NCBI GenBank assembly: GCA_937989585.1
Contig: CALKRW010000006.1
Coordinates: 1 to 64,000 of the forward strand
DNA from: an uncultured Porphyromonadaceae bacterium
GTDB taxonomy: Bacteria; Bacteroidota; Bacteroidia; Bacteroidales; Muribaculaceae
Direction of reading: 5' to 3'
DNA length: 64,000 bases
In this document: positions 23,777 through 31,615 of the stretch, piece by piece
Layout: every line of letters begins with the position of its first letter
Numbering within the stretch: the stretch's first letter is position 1
Notes under the pieces: generated by a model
Databases searched by the model: none
What the model saw: only the letters and a program-made list of their open reading frames with translations
What the model was told of the DNA's origin: nothing
Translations under genes and position numbers: made by a program

Positions 23777-25225
23777 ATGAAAAAAATCCTATCTTTTGTC
23801 ACCGCTATCTTGCTCACTGGACAGAGTCTTTCTGCTCTTACAGTAACCCGTTTCGTGAGTCCTACAGGGACAGGGGACGGCATGACTGAACAAAATCCGA
23901 CTTCCGATCTTGGCTCGGTGCTTGCTATCGGAGCGAAAGTTGATCTATTAGAATTAAAAGTGGCACCAGGCTTTTATTCCCTGAATTTACCAGATACTGG
24001 AGAGGGTGTTGCATTTAGTAATATAGTGCTTGACGGTACATGGCATAAAGAAGGCTCGTCCGACAAGGTGCGCATTAATTATCCAGGTATTGAGTTTATT
24101 AATAGCCAGATAACTAATGTGAGTTTTTCGGGAAGTGTTAGTGTAAAGGGGGGAGCCCTTGTAAATTGTGACGCCGACAGAATAATGACATTAGACCTCA
24201 ATGGTGGAAACGGAATGTTAAAGAAATGCAATGCCAAAGGATTTCAAATTACTAACTGGGCTCACCGGTCCAACACAGAAGCCCAACTCATATCATGTAA
24301 TACTACGGGAAATGGTGGTTATGGTCTGTCGGGTAAAAACATAGGAACGTTAGCAGTGATAGATTGCAACTTTAATAACAATGCAGAAGGAGGTGTGAAT
24401 ATTGACGGATGTAAAAGAGCAAGATTTGAAAATTGTCAGTTTAACTACAATTCCGGCGATGGGGCATTGCGGTTTGTAGAATTTGATAATTCAGGCATTG
24501 TATATTTTGATAAATGTACATTTCTTTACAATAAAGTTACTTCAAATCATTGCTACAACATATATGTTTATAGCAATGCTTCTTTCCGGGATTGTCTTTT
24601 CGTTGGAAATACAGAGAAAGATTACGACCGTAAGGGAATAGTCCATCTCGTCAGGCCTGATTTTAATGTGGTTAATTGTACATTTATTGACAATAAAGGA
24701 GCGCTTGAACTTGAAAGTTTTTATCCATCAAGATATCAGATTTCCAACTGTGCCTTCTGGAACAATGGACCAACTAATGTTTATACAGATGCCAGGGAAG
24801 ATGTACCTTTGGAAAGATGTGCCATGGACCATGGTACAGGAGTGTCTGAACTTGATGCACAGAAAGGCATAATCAGGTTAACTGCAGAAAACAAGGGCTT
24901 TGAATTTACCGGAACAGAAGTTGTACTTCAACCAAATTCAATTCTTGTCAACAATGGAGAAAATCGAAGTGTATTAGATAAGGATATTTTTTATCACCCT
25001 CGTAATGCTTTTGGAGGGACTGACATTGGATGTGTAGAATATGTGACCGGCGAAGGCTTATGGAAACCAGACTCAATGACAGTAAGTACCTATGATTGCA
25101 ATTATTATCTTGCAAAGGCAACCGTAGGGTCTAATGACTACTATTGTCTCTTCCCGGAATACCGCAAAGAAAGTGGTGATTACAATATCCAGAGTTATTT
25201 CACAGACTTTATTTATCTCGATTAG
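23777..25225 (+). CDS. Secreted parallel beta-helix protein
   Basis: 482 aa with signal peptide MKKILSFVTAILLTGQSLSA. Residues ~90-330 show imperfect short repeats rich in N, G, I/V and C (for example IDCNFNNNAEGGVNI, FENCQFNYNSGDGAL), the pattern of right-handed parallel beta-helices. No catalytic motif is evident; carbohydrate lyase-like or adhesin roles are both possible. AT-rich relative to der. It ends in TAG directly followed, in the same frame, by the ATG of the next small gene. Confidence 0.7.
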   Translation: MKKILSFVTAILLTGQSLSALTVTRFVSPTGTGDGMTEQNPTSDLGSVLAIGAKVDLLELKVAPGFYSLNLPDTGEGVAFSNIVLDGTWHKEGSSDKVRINYPGIEFINSQITNVSFSGSVSVKGGALVNCDADRIMTLDLNGGNGMLKKCNAKGFQITNWAHRSNTEAQLISCNTTGNGGYGLSGKNIGTLAVIDCNFNNNAEGGVNIDGCKRARFENCQFNYNSGDGALRFVEFDNSGIVYFDKCTFLYNKVTSNHCYNIYVYSNASFRDCLFVGNTEKDYDRKGIVHLVRPDFNVVNCTFIDNKGALELESFYPSRYQISNCAFWNNGPTNVYTDAREDVPLERCAMDHGTGVSELDAQKGIIRLTAENKGFEFTGTEVVLQPNSILVNNGENRSVLDKDIFYHPRNAFGGTDIGCVEYVTGEGLWKPDSMTVSTYDCNYYLAKATVGSNDYYCLFPEYRKESGDYNIQSYFTDFIYLD

Positions 25226-25525
25226 ATGCCGGTCAAGCCCAAGACTCACTTTAAAAACATTATGATTGAGAGGCATACAGGCACCAACGGAGGTTATTTG
25301 GTTGATGTCCTTGCGTACCTTCCCGAGCGTGGAGACGGCCCCTGGGTTACTTTGACGGCCGAAGGTTACAGTTCGATTAAGGAACGACCTGTTGTAAAAG
25401 TTGTAGATGGGGATATTAAGTTCATAAAGCAACAGAAAGTAACGCCTAAGAAGAGTACGAAGAAAGTTGGCAAAACTGGATCTAAACCCTTGCCATCTCG
25501 TCGCAAACGTTCAGCCGGCAGATAA
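25226..25525 (+). CDS. Small basic protein of unknown function
   Basis: 99 aa, no signal peptide. The middle segment (LVDVLAYLPE ... VVKVVDGDIKFI) looks like a beta-rich fold, and the C-terminal third is Lys/Arg/Thr/Ser-rich (TPKKSTKKVGK ... SRRKRSAGR). No family recognised. Its ATG abuts the TAG of the beta-helix gene in the same frame, so it could be translated by coupling, or as a C-terminal extension if TAG is read through. Followed by a strong terminator. Confidence 0.55.
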   Translation: MPVKPKTHFKNIMIERHTGTNGGYLVDVLAYLPERGDGPWVTLTAEGYSSIKERPVVKVVDGDIKFIKQQKVTPKKSTKKVGKTGSKPLPSRRKRSAGR

Positions 25526-25558
25526 TATTCAATCCAAAACAGATAGCATTTGAACTTT

Positions 25559-25603
25559 AAGGAGGATGTATCACATATAACGATGTGATACATCCTCCTT
25601 TTT
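25559..25603. terminator. Strong bidirectional terminator
   Basis: Perfect 18-bp stem (25559-25576 / 25583-25600), 6-nt loop, with a T-run on one side and TTAA on the other. Separates the rightward beta-helix unit from the leftward toxin-antitoxin pair. Confidence 0.85.
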
Positions 25604-25625
25604 CGATAGTTATGTGGGGAAGGAA

Positions 25626-25901
25626 TTAGTCCTTGAACAGTTCGGAATGGGAACCGAGTCTGAACAGCGCAAGCGTATCGTTTTGTTCGTCATACCATAT
25701 AAGCAAAAAGTCTCCCTCGATATGGCATTCCAAACACCCTGAATAATCTCCTTTCAGAGTATGCAGACGATATTTTTCGGGTAATGGCATATCATTCCGT
25801 AACATATTCAGGACTTGCTGTAGTTCCTTAAGTTTTTTAGGTTGGTTGAGGAATCTCTTTAAGTCCTTCTTGAATTGTCGCGTATAGCGAAGTTCTTTCA
25901 T
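25626..25901 (-). CDS. YafQ-type mRNA interferase toxin (RelE/ParE superfamily)
   Basis: 91 aa. Sequence pattern fits YafQ: LRYTRQFKKDLKR at the N-terminus, YRLHTLKGDYSGCLECHI in the centre and DTLALFRLGSHSELF at the end, with the conserved histidines of HTLKG, ECHI and GSHSELF that support ribosome-dependent mRNA cleavage. Overlaps the antitoxin gene by 4 nt (ATGA). The pair is isolated between two terminators. Confidence 0.85.
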   Translation of the reverse strand: MKELRYTRQFKKDLKRFLNQPKKLKELQQVLNMLRNDMPLPEKYRLHTLKGDYSGCLECHIEGDFLLIWYDEQNDTLALFRLGSHSELFKD

Positions 25902-26149
25902 AAGTCCATGGATTTGAGCATCGCTTCGACGCTCGAGGTGTCAATCGGACCTTCGAGGTTGCCGGACTTGGCTTCGTTCATGGCTACGATTGTTTCTTCA
26001 TTTGGTTCATGATATACTGCGTCGAGTAACAGGCCTTCAACATAATTGTTAAGGCTGCGACGGTCTTTCTGCGCAAGTTCCTTCAGTTTGTCCAAAAGAT
26101 AGACAGGTAGACGGAACACGTGGGCTTTTTTTTCGAGTGCTATGTCCAT
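25898..26149 (-). CDS. Antitoxin of the YafQ-type toxin (ribbon-helix-helix)
   Basis: 83 aa from the ATG at 26149. An in-frame ATG at 26182 is excluded because the -7 promoter element (26176 to 26169) overlaps it. The N-terminal part HVFRLPVYLLDKLKELAQKD followed by RRSLNNYVEGLL fits a ribbon-helix-helix DNA-binding fold; the C-terminal third would wrap the toxin. Likely represses its own promoter through the inverted repeat at 26192-26210. Confidence 0.78.
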   Translation of the reverse strand: MDIALEKKAHVFRLPVYLLDKLKELAQKDRRSLNNYVEGLLLDAVYHEPNEETIVAMNEAKSGNLEGPIDTSSVEAMLKSMDL

Positions 26150-26168
26150 GATGATATCATTTTGATTG

Positions 26169-26200
26169 CAAAGATAAGTCATTTTATAATCACGAACAAA
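26169..26200 (-). promoter_or_regulatory. Toxin-antitoxin promoter
   Basis: Minus-strand TTTG (26200 to 26197), 20 nt, TATCTTTG (26176 to 26169): exact consensus. Confidence 0.8.
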
Positions 26201-26210
26201 TCTTATTCGT
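26192..26210. promoter_or_regulatory. Candidate autoregulatory operator
   Basis: ACGAA (26192-26196) and TTCGT (26206-26210) form an inverted repeat overlapping the -33 element, a usual place for antitoxin binding. Confidence 0.4.
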
Positions 26211-26245
26211 AAAATGTTTTTCGAAATTTTATTTTTAGAACAAAC

Positions 26246-26288
26246 AGATAAAAAGAAATCCCTCGAGTTGAAGCACTTCGAGGGATTT
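26246..26288 (-). terminator. Terminator of the nucleotidyltransferase gene
   Basis: 11-bp perfect stem (26256-26266 / 26278-26288); on the minus strand it is followed by CTTTTTAT. Lies 20 nt past the stop codon. Confidence 0.75.
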
Positions 26289-26307
26289 ATATTGCGGTAT
26301 GGATGGC

Positions 26308-27015
26308 TTATTTGTTGAGGAGGAAGGCGCGGGCGGTGGCGATGTCGCCCGCGTGATCGACGTCGACGATCTTGTCGAAGGCGTCGGCGCGGAGGCGCAG
26401 GCCGGCTTCGATGAGTGCGCGCTGGTAGTTGCGCATGCGGCTGACGCCGCGCGACATGCAGTCCTCGAGAACGGTGACGGCACGGCCTGTCAGTCCGTAG
26501 ACGCCGCCCGAGATGTATTTCACTCCGGGGAAGGGAGCGTCGCGGAACGCTGTAATCCAGCCATCGGCGTCGACATCGATGTAGAGGGGCTTCTCGTCAT
26601 CGATGAACGAGGTCACGGCCATGTGTCCGTCGGCCTGATCGTCATCGGCGAAGGCGCGTGCGTAGCGGCGGAACTCGTCTTCGCGGAAGATGGTGTCGAC
26701 GGTGGTGAGGATGAATTTGTCATCGGGATTCTCGAATATGCGCGAGACCTCGTAGAACGAGTGCATCGACGAGGGTGTAGACTTGACAACGAGATGCAGG
26801 GGTACGGGCAGTTCGAGGGACTCGAGATACTCGCGGACGGCTGTCATCTGCTCGTTGACGATGATTGAGATGCGCTCGGCGTCGCAGGAGAGGAATATGT
26901 CGATGAGGCGGCGAATCATGGGACGTCCGTCAAGGTCGACCAGGGGCTTGGGAAGGGCCACGCCTTCCTGCACGAGACGCGAGCCTTCGCCGGCGGCTAT
27001 TATTGCGTAGTTCAT
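26308..27015 (-). CDS. MobA-like sugar- or polyol-phosphate nucleotidyltransferase
   Basis: 235 aa. N-terminal NTP-binding signature AAGEGSRL at residues 6-13 with the partner Lys in LPKPLVDLDGRPMIRRL, and the metal-binding region TTVDTIF near residue 104. The fold activates a phosphorylated sugar or polyol with a nucleotide. The closest functional analogy in gene context is inositol-1-phosphate cytidylyltransferase, which partners a CDP-alcohol transferase; such a transferase lies 2.4 kb upstream. It starts 73 nt after recA and may be read through from it. Confidence 0.75.
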   Translation of the reverse strand: MNYAIIAAGEGSRLVQEGVALPKPLVDLDGRPMIRRLIDIFLSCDAERISIIVNEQMTAVREYLESLELPVPLHLVVKSTPSSMHSFYEVSRIFENPDDKFILTTVDTIFREDEFRRYARAFADDDQADGHMAVTSFIDDEKPLYIDVDADGWITAFRDAPFPGVKYISGGVYGLTGRAVTVLEDCMSRGVSRMRNYQRALIEAGLRLRADAFDKIVDVDHAGDIATARAFLLNK

Positions 27016-27088
27016 TGTTTATTGAGTTTGAAGGGGTGATGAACACAGAACGGCAGGTCCGTCGGGACTTGCCGTCTGTGTGTGAGGT

Positions 27089-28285
27089 TTAAAGGTCTTC
27101 CTCGATGGAGAACTCGTCGTCGATGTCGGAACTGAGGTTGAGTTTGCCGTCGGAGGTGACAATGTCTGCGTCGGGGTCGGCGAAGGTCTCGGCCTTTTCG
27201 TCGCTTTCGGCCTGGGACTTCTTGGGCGAGGGATGCATGCCGTTGGAGTTCTCGCGGAGCGCAGCGGCGATTTTCTCGGCGATCTCGTCGGCCAGTTCCG
27301 GGTTGTCGCTGAGCATTCGTTTTGCGGCGACTGCGCCCTGGGCGAGTTTGTTGCCGTCGTAGGAGAACCACGAGCCGGACTTCTTGATGATGTCGTACTC
27401 GACGCCGAGATCAAGGATTTCACCGGCGCGGGATATGCCCTGTCCGAACATGATGTCGAACTCGCACTTGCGGAAGGGGGGTGCGACCTTGTTCTTCACG
27501 ACCTTGACCACGGCGCGGCGGCCAAGGATGTCGTCGCCGTCCTTGATGGTCGAGCGCGAGCGGATGTCGAGGCGCACCGAGGCGTAGAACTTCAGGGCGT
27601 TGCCGCCGGTGGTTGTCTCCGAGGGACCGAACATGACGCCGATTTTCTCGCGCAGCTGGTTGATGAATATGCAGGTGGTGTTGGTCTTCGCGATGATGGA
27701 GGTTAGTTTGCGCATGGCCTGAGACATCAGGCGGGCCTGCAGGCCGACGTTGCGGTCGCCCATCTCGCCCTCGATCTCGCCCTTGGGAGTCAGCGCGGCC
27801 ACCGAGTCGACAACCAGCACGTCGATTGCCGACGAGCGTATGAGTTGTTCGGCGATTTCCAGGGCCTGCTCGCCGTTGTCGGGCTGGGAGATGAGGAGTT
27901 CGTTTATGTCTACGCCGAGCGACTGGGCGTAGAAGCGGTCGAAGGCGTGTTCGGCGTCGATGATGGCGCAGACGCCGCCCTGTTTCTGGGCCTCGGCGAT
28001 GGCGTGGATGGCGAGTGTGGTCTTGCCGGACGATTCGGGACCGTAGATCTCGACGATGCGTCCGCGGGGATAACCGCCTACGCCGAGCGCATAGTCAAGG
28101 CCGATCGAGCCGGAGGGAATGACCTCGACATCCTCGACGCAGTCATCGCCAAGACGCATCACGGCGCCGCGGCCATAGTCTTTTTCGATTTTGCCGAGTG
28201 CGGCGTTCAAGGCTTCGAGCCTGACCTTCTTGGGGTCGGCTGCGGGAGCCGCCTTCTTGGCGGCGGTCTTTTTGGGTTTTTCCAT
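27089..28285 (-). CDS. recA: Recombinase RecA
   Basis: 398 aa from ATG 28285; a longer in-frame start at 28342 is ruled out by the promoter -7 element overlapping it. Walker A GPESSGKTT near residue 81, Walker B-like VLVVDSVAAL, and the L2 region FINQLREKIGVMFG with TTGGNALKFYAS. Lysine/alanine-rich N-terminus and acidic C-terminus are normal. Central to homologous recombination and SOS induction; no LexA-like box was recognised upstream. Confidence 0.98.
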   Translation of the reverse strand: MEKPKKTAAKKAAPAADPKKVRLEALNAALGKIEKDYGRGAVMRLGDDCVEDVEVIPSGSIGLDYALGVGGYPRGRIVEIYGPESSGKTTLAIHAIAEAQKQGGVCAIIDAEHAFDRFYAQSLGVDINELLISQPDNGEQALEIAEQLIRSSAIDVLVVDSVAALTPKGEIEGEMGDRNVGLQARLMSQAMRKLTSIIAKTNTTCIFINQLREKIGVMFGPSETTTGGNALKFYASVRLDIRSRSTIKDGDDILGRRAVVKVVKNKVAPPFRKCEFDIMFGQGISRAGEILDLGVEYDIIKKSGSWFSYDGNKLAQGAVAAKRMLSDNPELADEIAEKIAAALRENSNGMHPSPKKSQAESDEKAETFADPDADIVTSDGKLNLSSDIDDEFSIEEDL

Positions 28286-28339
28286 ATTGTATGATTTTTT
28301 TATTTGTTTCTTGTTTTGTGGAGTTTTGCTTATGTATTG

Positions 28340-28347
28340 CAAAGATA
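28340..28347 (-). promoter_or_regulatory. -7 element of the recA promoter
   Basis: TATCTTTG on the minus strand (28347 to 28340), 54 nt upstream of the chosen ATG. No TTTG at -33. Confidence 0.6.
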
Positions 28348-28579
28348 CGAAATTTCACGGGAAATTCGGTTGCACACCTGTGTTAAACTTTATATAAAGA
28401 AATTTTATATTTTCGGGGTAGTTCTTTGCAAATTAAAGATTTAAGTGTTTTATGCGAGAAAACCTGAAAAATTTTTTTCAAATCTGTCGAACAAACAATC
28501 CTGCTTCGGCGCTAAATACAGAAAAGCGAAACAAAACGCTTTTTCCCATTGCAAGAAATGTGATAATGATTGGTTTATT
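28348..28579. other. Gene-free AT-rich region upstream of recA
   Basis: The recA start and the HAD stop codon are 393 nt apart. Apart from the recA promoter and the terminator at 28580, I see no gene or repeat here; the sequence is AT-rich. Confidence 0.5.
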
Positions 28580-28619
28580 ATTAATTATGGAGACTCCGGG
28601 AGGCGTCTCCATAATTAAT
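28580..28619. terminator. Terminator of the ATP-grasp/CDP-alcohol/HAD operon
   Basis: Perfect 15-bp stem (28580-28594 / 28605-28619) with a 10-nt loop, 59 nt past the HAD stop on the minus strand. AT-rich flanks allow action on both strands. Confidence 0.75.
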
Positions 28620-28678
28620 TTTAAACGCCTTGTATTTTTTAAGCGATCCCGCGGATTGTTGTCGCGGGGATTGGCTTA

Positions 28679-29413
28679 TCAACGGACAAGCGCGGCAAGC
28701 GAGTCGATCTGTGACGGGTCGGTGGCGGCGTCTTCCGCGGCTGTCCAGCCGCGTCCTTTTATCCATGCGGTGTGACAGCCGATGGAACGTGCCGGGAGTA
28801 TGTCCTTGCGAAGCGAGTCGCCGACTACGAGGACTTCTTCGGGCTTCATGCCCAGGGCAACCACTCCGAGCATGAATATGCGGGCGTCGGGCTTGCGTAC
28901 GCCCACGACGGCGCTCTCTATCACGCCCTGGAAGTATCCGCGCAGGCCGAAGTCGCGGAGCACCTCGTCGACATTGCCGTAGAAGTTTGACACGAGGACA
29001 AGGGGATATTCCGAGGCGAGTTTCGCAATGACGGGAATGGCCTCGGCGATGCACTCTCTGGCGTAGCCGTAGCAGTACTCGGCAACCTCCAGGGCCTTGG
29101 TCTCGATGTCGTCGGGCGAGATTCCGTCGAGATCACACAGTCTCTTGAGTTCGATGCGCATTTTCTTCTGCAGCAGTGTCAGGAAGTTGTCGCCCGGAAG
29201 TATGTGCCTGTGTCGGGCGAGCTCGCGCTCGGCCTCGACATAGCAGTCGCGGAATGTCTCCTCCGGTACTTCGATTCCGGCCGCGTCCCAGCCTTTGCGT
29301 ATTATGTGCGCCCAGTGGTCGCCGCGTGTGTCGATGGTGCCTCCGTAGTCGAATATTATGCCGCGTACCCCGGAGGGTATCGCCTTGAAGTCTTGCTTTT
29401 CGTTGTCTGTCAT
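28679..29413 (-). CDS. HAD-superfamily phosphatase
   Basis: 244 aa. Motif I IIFDYGGTID (nucleophile Asp ~residue 21), motif II VLVSNF, motif III Lys in VRKPDARIF and motif IV VVGDSLRKD. The cap is alpha-helical (class I). Many relatives dephosphorylate sugar or polyol phosphates. Third gene of the leftward operon, 12 nt after the CDP-alcohol transferase, so it may remove a terminal phosphate from the product or precursor of that pathway. Confidence 0.8.
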   Translation of the reverse strand: MTDNEKQDFKAIPSGVRGIIFDYGGTIDTRGDHWAHIIRKGWDAAGIEVPEETFRDCYVEAERELARHRHILPGDNFLTLLQKKMRIELKRLCDLDGISPDDIETKALEVAEYCYGYARECIAEAIPVIAKLASEYPLVLVSNFYGNVDEVLRDFGLRGYFQGVIESAVVGVRKPDARIFMLGVVALGMKPEEVLVVGDSLRKDILPARSIGCHTAWIKGRGWTAAEDAATDPSQIDSLAALVR

Positions 29414-29425
29414 TTTGCTATGTGT

Positions 29426-30367
29426 TCAGTATTTGCCTTCCTTTACTTCTGTCGCGAACTTGCGGCATATGCGTTCGTGGCGCACTACCATGTAGACCAG
29501 CAGCAGGTTGAGGATGACGAGTTCGAATGCGAAGTACAGCCACGGCATGCATGCGAATATAGCCGTGAACAGGGCGATGGTGCGCCAGTTGAACGAAAGG
29601 ATGTTGGTGTACTTCATCAGCGGCAGCGAGGCGCGGCGGAAATCGCGGCGGAACGTGTGGGGAATCCTGCCGTCGGGCCAGCGTTCGGCAATCGCGCGGC
29701 GCAGGCGCTGCATCGAGGGTGTCATCGCCTCCTGGCTGACGGTATAGTTCGTATAGAAGGTCAGAACGAGTTTCTGCCAGAAGTTCCTGCTCCACGACAG
29801 CGCGGCGAGTTTTTTCTTCAGGCCTTCGGCGTTCTCGAGTTCCGAACCCTCCTCTCCTTTCAGGAAATACAGATGGAACTGGCGGTAGTAGTCGGCCATT
29901 GCGGCCTGCTTGGCGTGGCACAGGCCGGTGACCACGGCGATGACCCATATGAGCCACGGGTGGGCCATGAAGAAGTCCGAGGTATAGTTCTCGCGCAGGC
30001 AGATGGCTATGTATATCGAGGCGAACCACAGGTCGCCGGCCATGCCGTCGAGTATGCGGCCTATGCGCGAGTACTGTTTGGTCATGCGCGCCAGCTGGCC
30101 GTCGGCGCTGTCGAACGAGTTGGCCCATACCAGCAGAGCCATGCCCGCCACGTTTATCCACATGTTGTCGAAATAGAAGCACACGCCGGCGGCGATGCCC
30201 AGGAATATCGATGCTATGGTGATAGCGTTCGGCTTCACGCCGAGGCGGGCCGCGAGACATGCCCATGCGTAGCCGATGGGCCGGTAGAACGCCAGGTCGA
30301 TGTGCTCCTCGGTGTCACTGCTCTTCAGCGTGTCGCGGTATGAGGTCTTTGTTTGGGTTTCAGTCAT
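29426..30367 (-). CDS. CDP-alcohol phosphatidyltransferase
   Basis: 313 aa. The family signature D-x2-DG-x2-AR-x8-G-x3-D-x3-D is complete: DSADGQLARMTKQYSRIGRI followed by LDGMAGD, around residues 86-112. Six or more hydrophobic segments place it in the membrane. It joins a CDP-activated moiety to an alcohol, as in phospholipid or phosphodiester synthesis. Longer than the ~200-aa phospholipid enzymes, with an extended region after residue 165. Neighbours are a HAD phosphatase and an ATP-grasp enzyme; actual substrates unknown. Confidence 0.85.
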   Translation of the reverse strand: MTETQTKTSYRDTLKSSDTEEHIDLAFYRPIGYAWACLAARLGVKPNAITIASIFLGIAAGVCFYFDNMWINVAGMALLVWANSFDSADGQLARMTKQYSRIGRILDGMAGDLWFASIYIAICLRENYTSDFFMAHPWLIWVIAVVTGLCHAKQAAMADYYRQFHLYFLKGEEGSELENAEGLKKKLAALSWSRNFWQKLVLTFYTNYTVSQEAMTPSMQRLRRAIAERWPDGRIPHTFRRDFRRASLPLMKYTNILSFNWRTIALFTAIFACMPWLYFAFELVILNLLLVYMVVRHERICRKFATEVKEGKY

Positions 30368-30432
30368 TGTCTTTGCTTGTTCTTGGTGGGTGTCGGGCAG
30401 CGGGCCTTGGTGTTCGGCCCGTCGCTTTGCTC

Positions 30433-31293
30433 TCAGCGGTTCTTGACTGCGGCGATGATGGCCTTGGCGATGTGGGGGCCGGCCTCGTCGCGGCAGGGCG
30501 CGAACGATGGCCAGTCGTTGAAGTCGATGATGCGTATGTCCCCCTCGGGCGAGACTATGCAGTCGCCGCCGTAGATCAGCACATCAAGTTCCTCGGCTGC
30601 ATGCTGGCATATGGAGCGCAGATAGTCGCGGTCGAAAGGTAGTCCCTTGGCGGCGCCGTTTATGGCCTCGTAGCCGTATTTGCTGTGTCCGGCCTCGAAT
30701 GGATAGAACCAGTAGAAGAAGTCCGATCCGCGTATGCCGTAGAACTTTATGAGGTCGCCTTCGAGGTGGCGGTTGATTACCGCGCGCTTGATGCCGCGCA
30801 GGAAGTATTCCTGAAGCACCTCCTGCGCCTCCTGCGGGTGACGCACGAACGACACGTCCTCCTTGTGCATGGCGTGGAAGTCGCCGCGCTTTATCCAGCA
30901 GTGCTCGTAGCCTCCCTTGACCAGGGCGTCGACCACGCCTTCGTCGGTGTTGACGATGAGGCTCTCGGGGTAGGGGATGTTCGAGCCGACGAGTATGCGT
31001 GTCATACGCTCGCGGGTGCAGTTCTCGATGCCGTAGCCCGAGTTGATCACAAGGCAGCCGTCATCCTCCAGTTGCTGGAGACGCTTGATCGAGCGTTGCT
31101 CGCGGCACATGTTGACGATGATGCGTTCGTTCACCGCGCCGTTGGCGAGTTGTTCCTCGGAGTAGATGTTTACCTCGCAGCCGCGCTTGCGCAACTGGTC
31201 GGCGGTGATGTTGAAGATGGCGGCGTCGTTGCCGATATGGTTTGGGGAATAGGCGCCGGCGCGCATTACGCCGGCTATTTTGATTTCGGCCAT
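30433..31293 (-). CDS. ATP-grasp family protein
   Basis: 286 aa from MAEIKIAG (ATG 31293); an upstream in-frame start at 31353 overlaps the -7 element and is rejected. The ATP-grasp pattern is visible: HCWIKRGDFHAMHKEDVSFV (nucleotide-binding loop), INRHLEGDLIKFYGI, and the metal-binding end IRIIDFNDWPSFAPCR. Members ligate a carboxylate or phosphorylate a polyol. First gene of the operon, 65 nt before the CDP-alcohol transferase. Product unknown. Confidence 0.72.
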   Translation of the reverse strand: MAEIKIAGVMRAGAYSPNHIGNDAAIFNITADQLRKRGCEVNIYSEEQLANGAVNERIIVNMCREQRSIKRLQQLEDDGCLVINSGYGIENCTRERMTRILVGSNIPYPESLIVNTDEGVVDALVKGGYEHCWIKRGDFHAMHKEDVSFVRHPQEAQEVLQEYFLRGIKRAVINRHLEGDLIKFYGIRGSDFFYWFYPFEAGHSKYGYEAINGAAKGLPFDRDYLRSICQHAAEELDVLIYGGDCIVSPEGDIRIIDFNDWPSFAPCRDEAGPHIAKAIIAAVKNR

Positions 31294-31350
31294 AATGGGA
31301 AATGATTGATTTTTATTCTTGTTGCGCCTGAAAGGCGGGTAACTATTCCG

Positions 31351-31358
31351 CAAAGTTA
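31351..31358 (-). promoter_or_regulatory. -7 element of the ATP-grasp operon promoter
   Basis: TAACTTTG on the minus strand (31358 to 31351), 57 nt upstream of ATG 31293. Confidence 0.55.
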
Positions 31359-31359
31359 C

Positions 31360-31398
31360 GAAAAAAATAAAACCACCGGTAGGTCAGCCGGTGGTTTT
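31360..31398 (-). terminator. Terminator upstream of the ATP-grasp operon
   Basis: Perfect 11-bp stem (31369-31379 / 31388-31398), 8-nt loop, followed on the minus strand by TATTTTTTT. It sits 217 nt beyond recO and just before the next promoter. Confidence 0.8.
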
Positions 31399-31495
31399 TA
31401 ATACTTGAATGTGCTAAATTTAAGGTTCGAAGGTTACCTGATACTTTTAAGATTTTTGTAAAGTATAATTCTATTAAAACATAGTTACTATTAAC
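31360..31495 (-). ncRNA. Candidate small RNA
   Basis: A -7 element TACCTTTG (31508 to 31501) with no ORF behind it is followed ~130 nt later by a strong terminator. The interval contains a second hairpin, ATACTTT/AAAGTAT (about 31440-31467). It could instead be the 3' leader of recO mRNA, but the internal promoter argues for a separate transcript. No family recognised. Confidence 0.4.
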
Positions 31496-31500
31496 TGGCA

Positions 31501-31508
31501 CAAAGGTA
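31501..31508 (-). promoter_or_regulatory. -7 element for the candidate small RNA
   Basis: TACCTTTG on the minus strand. The -33 region reads GACATA, not TTTG, so support is partial. Confidence 0.45.
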
Positions 31509-31615
31509 GTGTCTTTTCTGCGGAATTATGTCATCACCGCAGTTAATAAACCTAAAAATTTGTATCTGAATATTAATTTAGGTATACGGCCGGTTTTTCC
31601 GGCCTGTCATCATGT

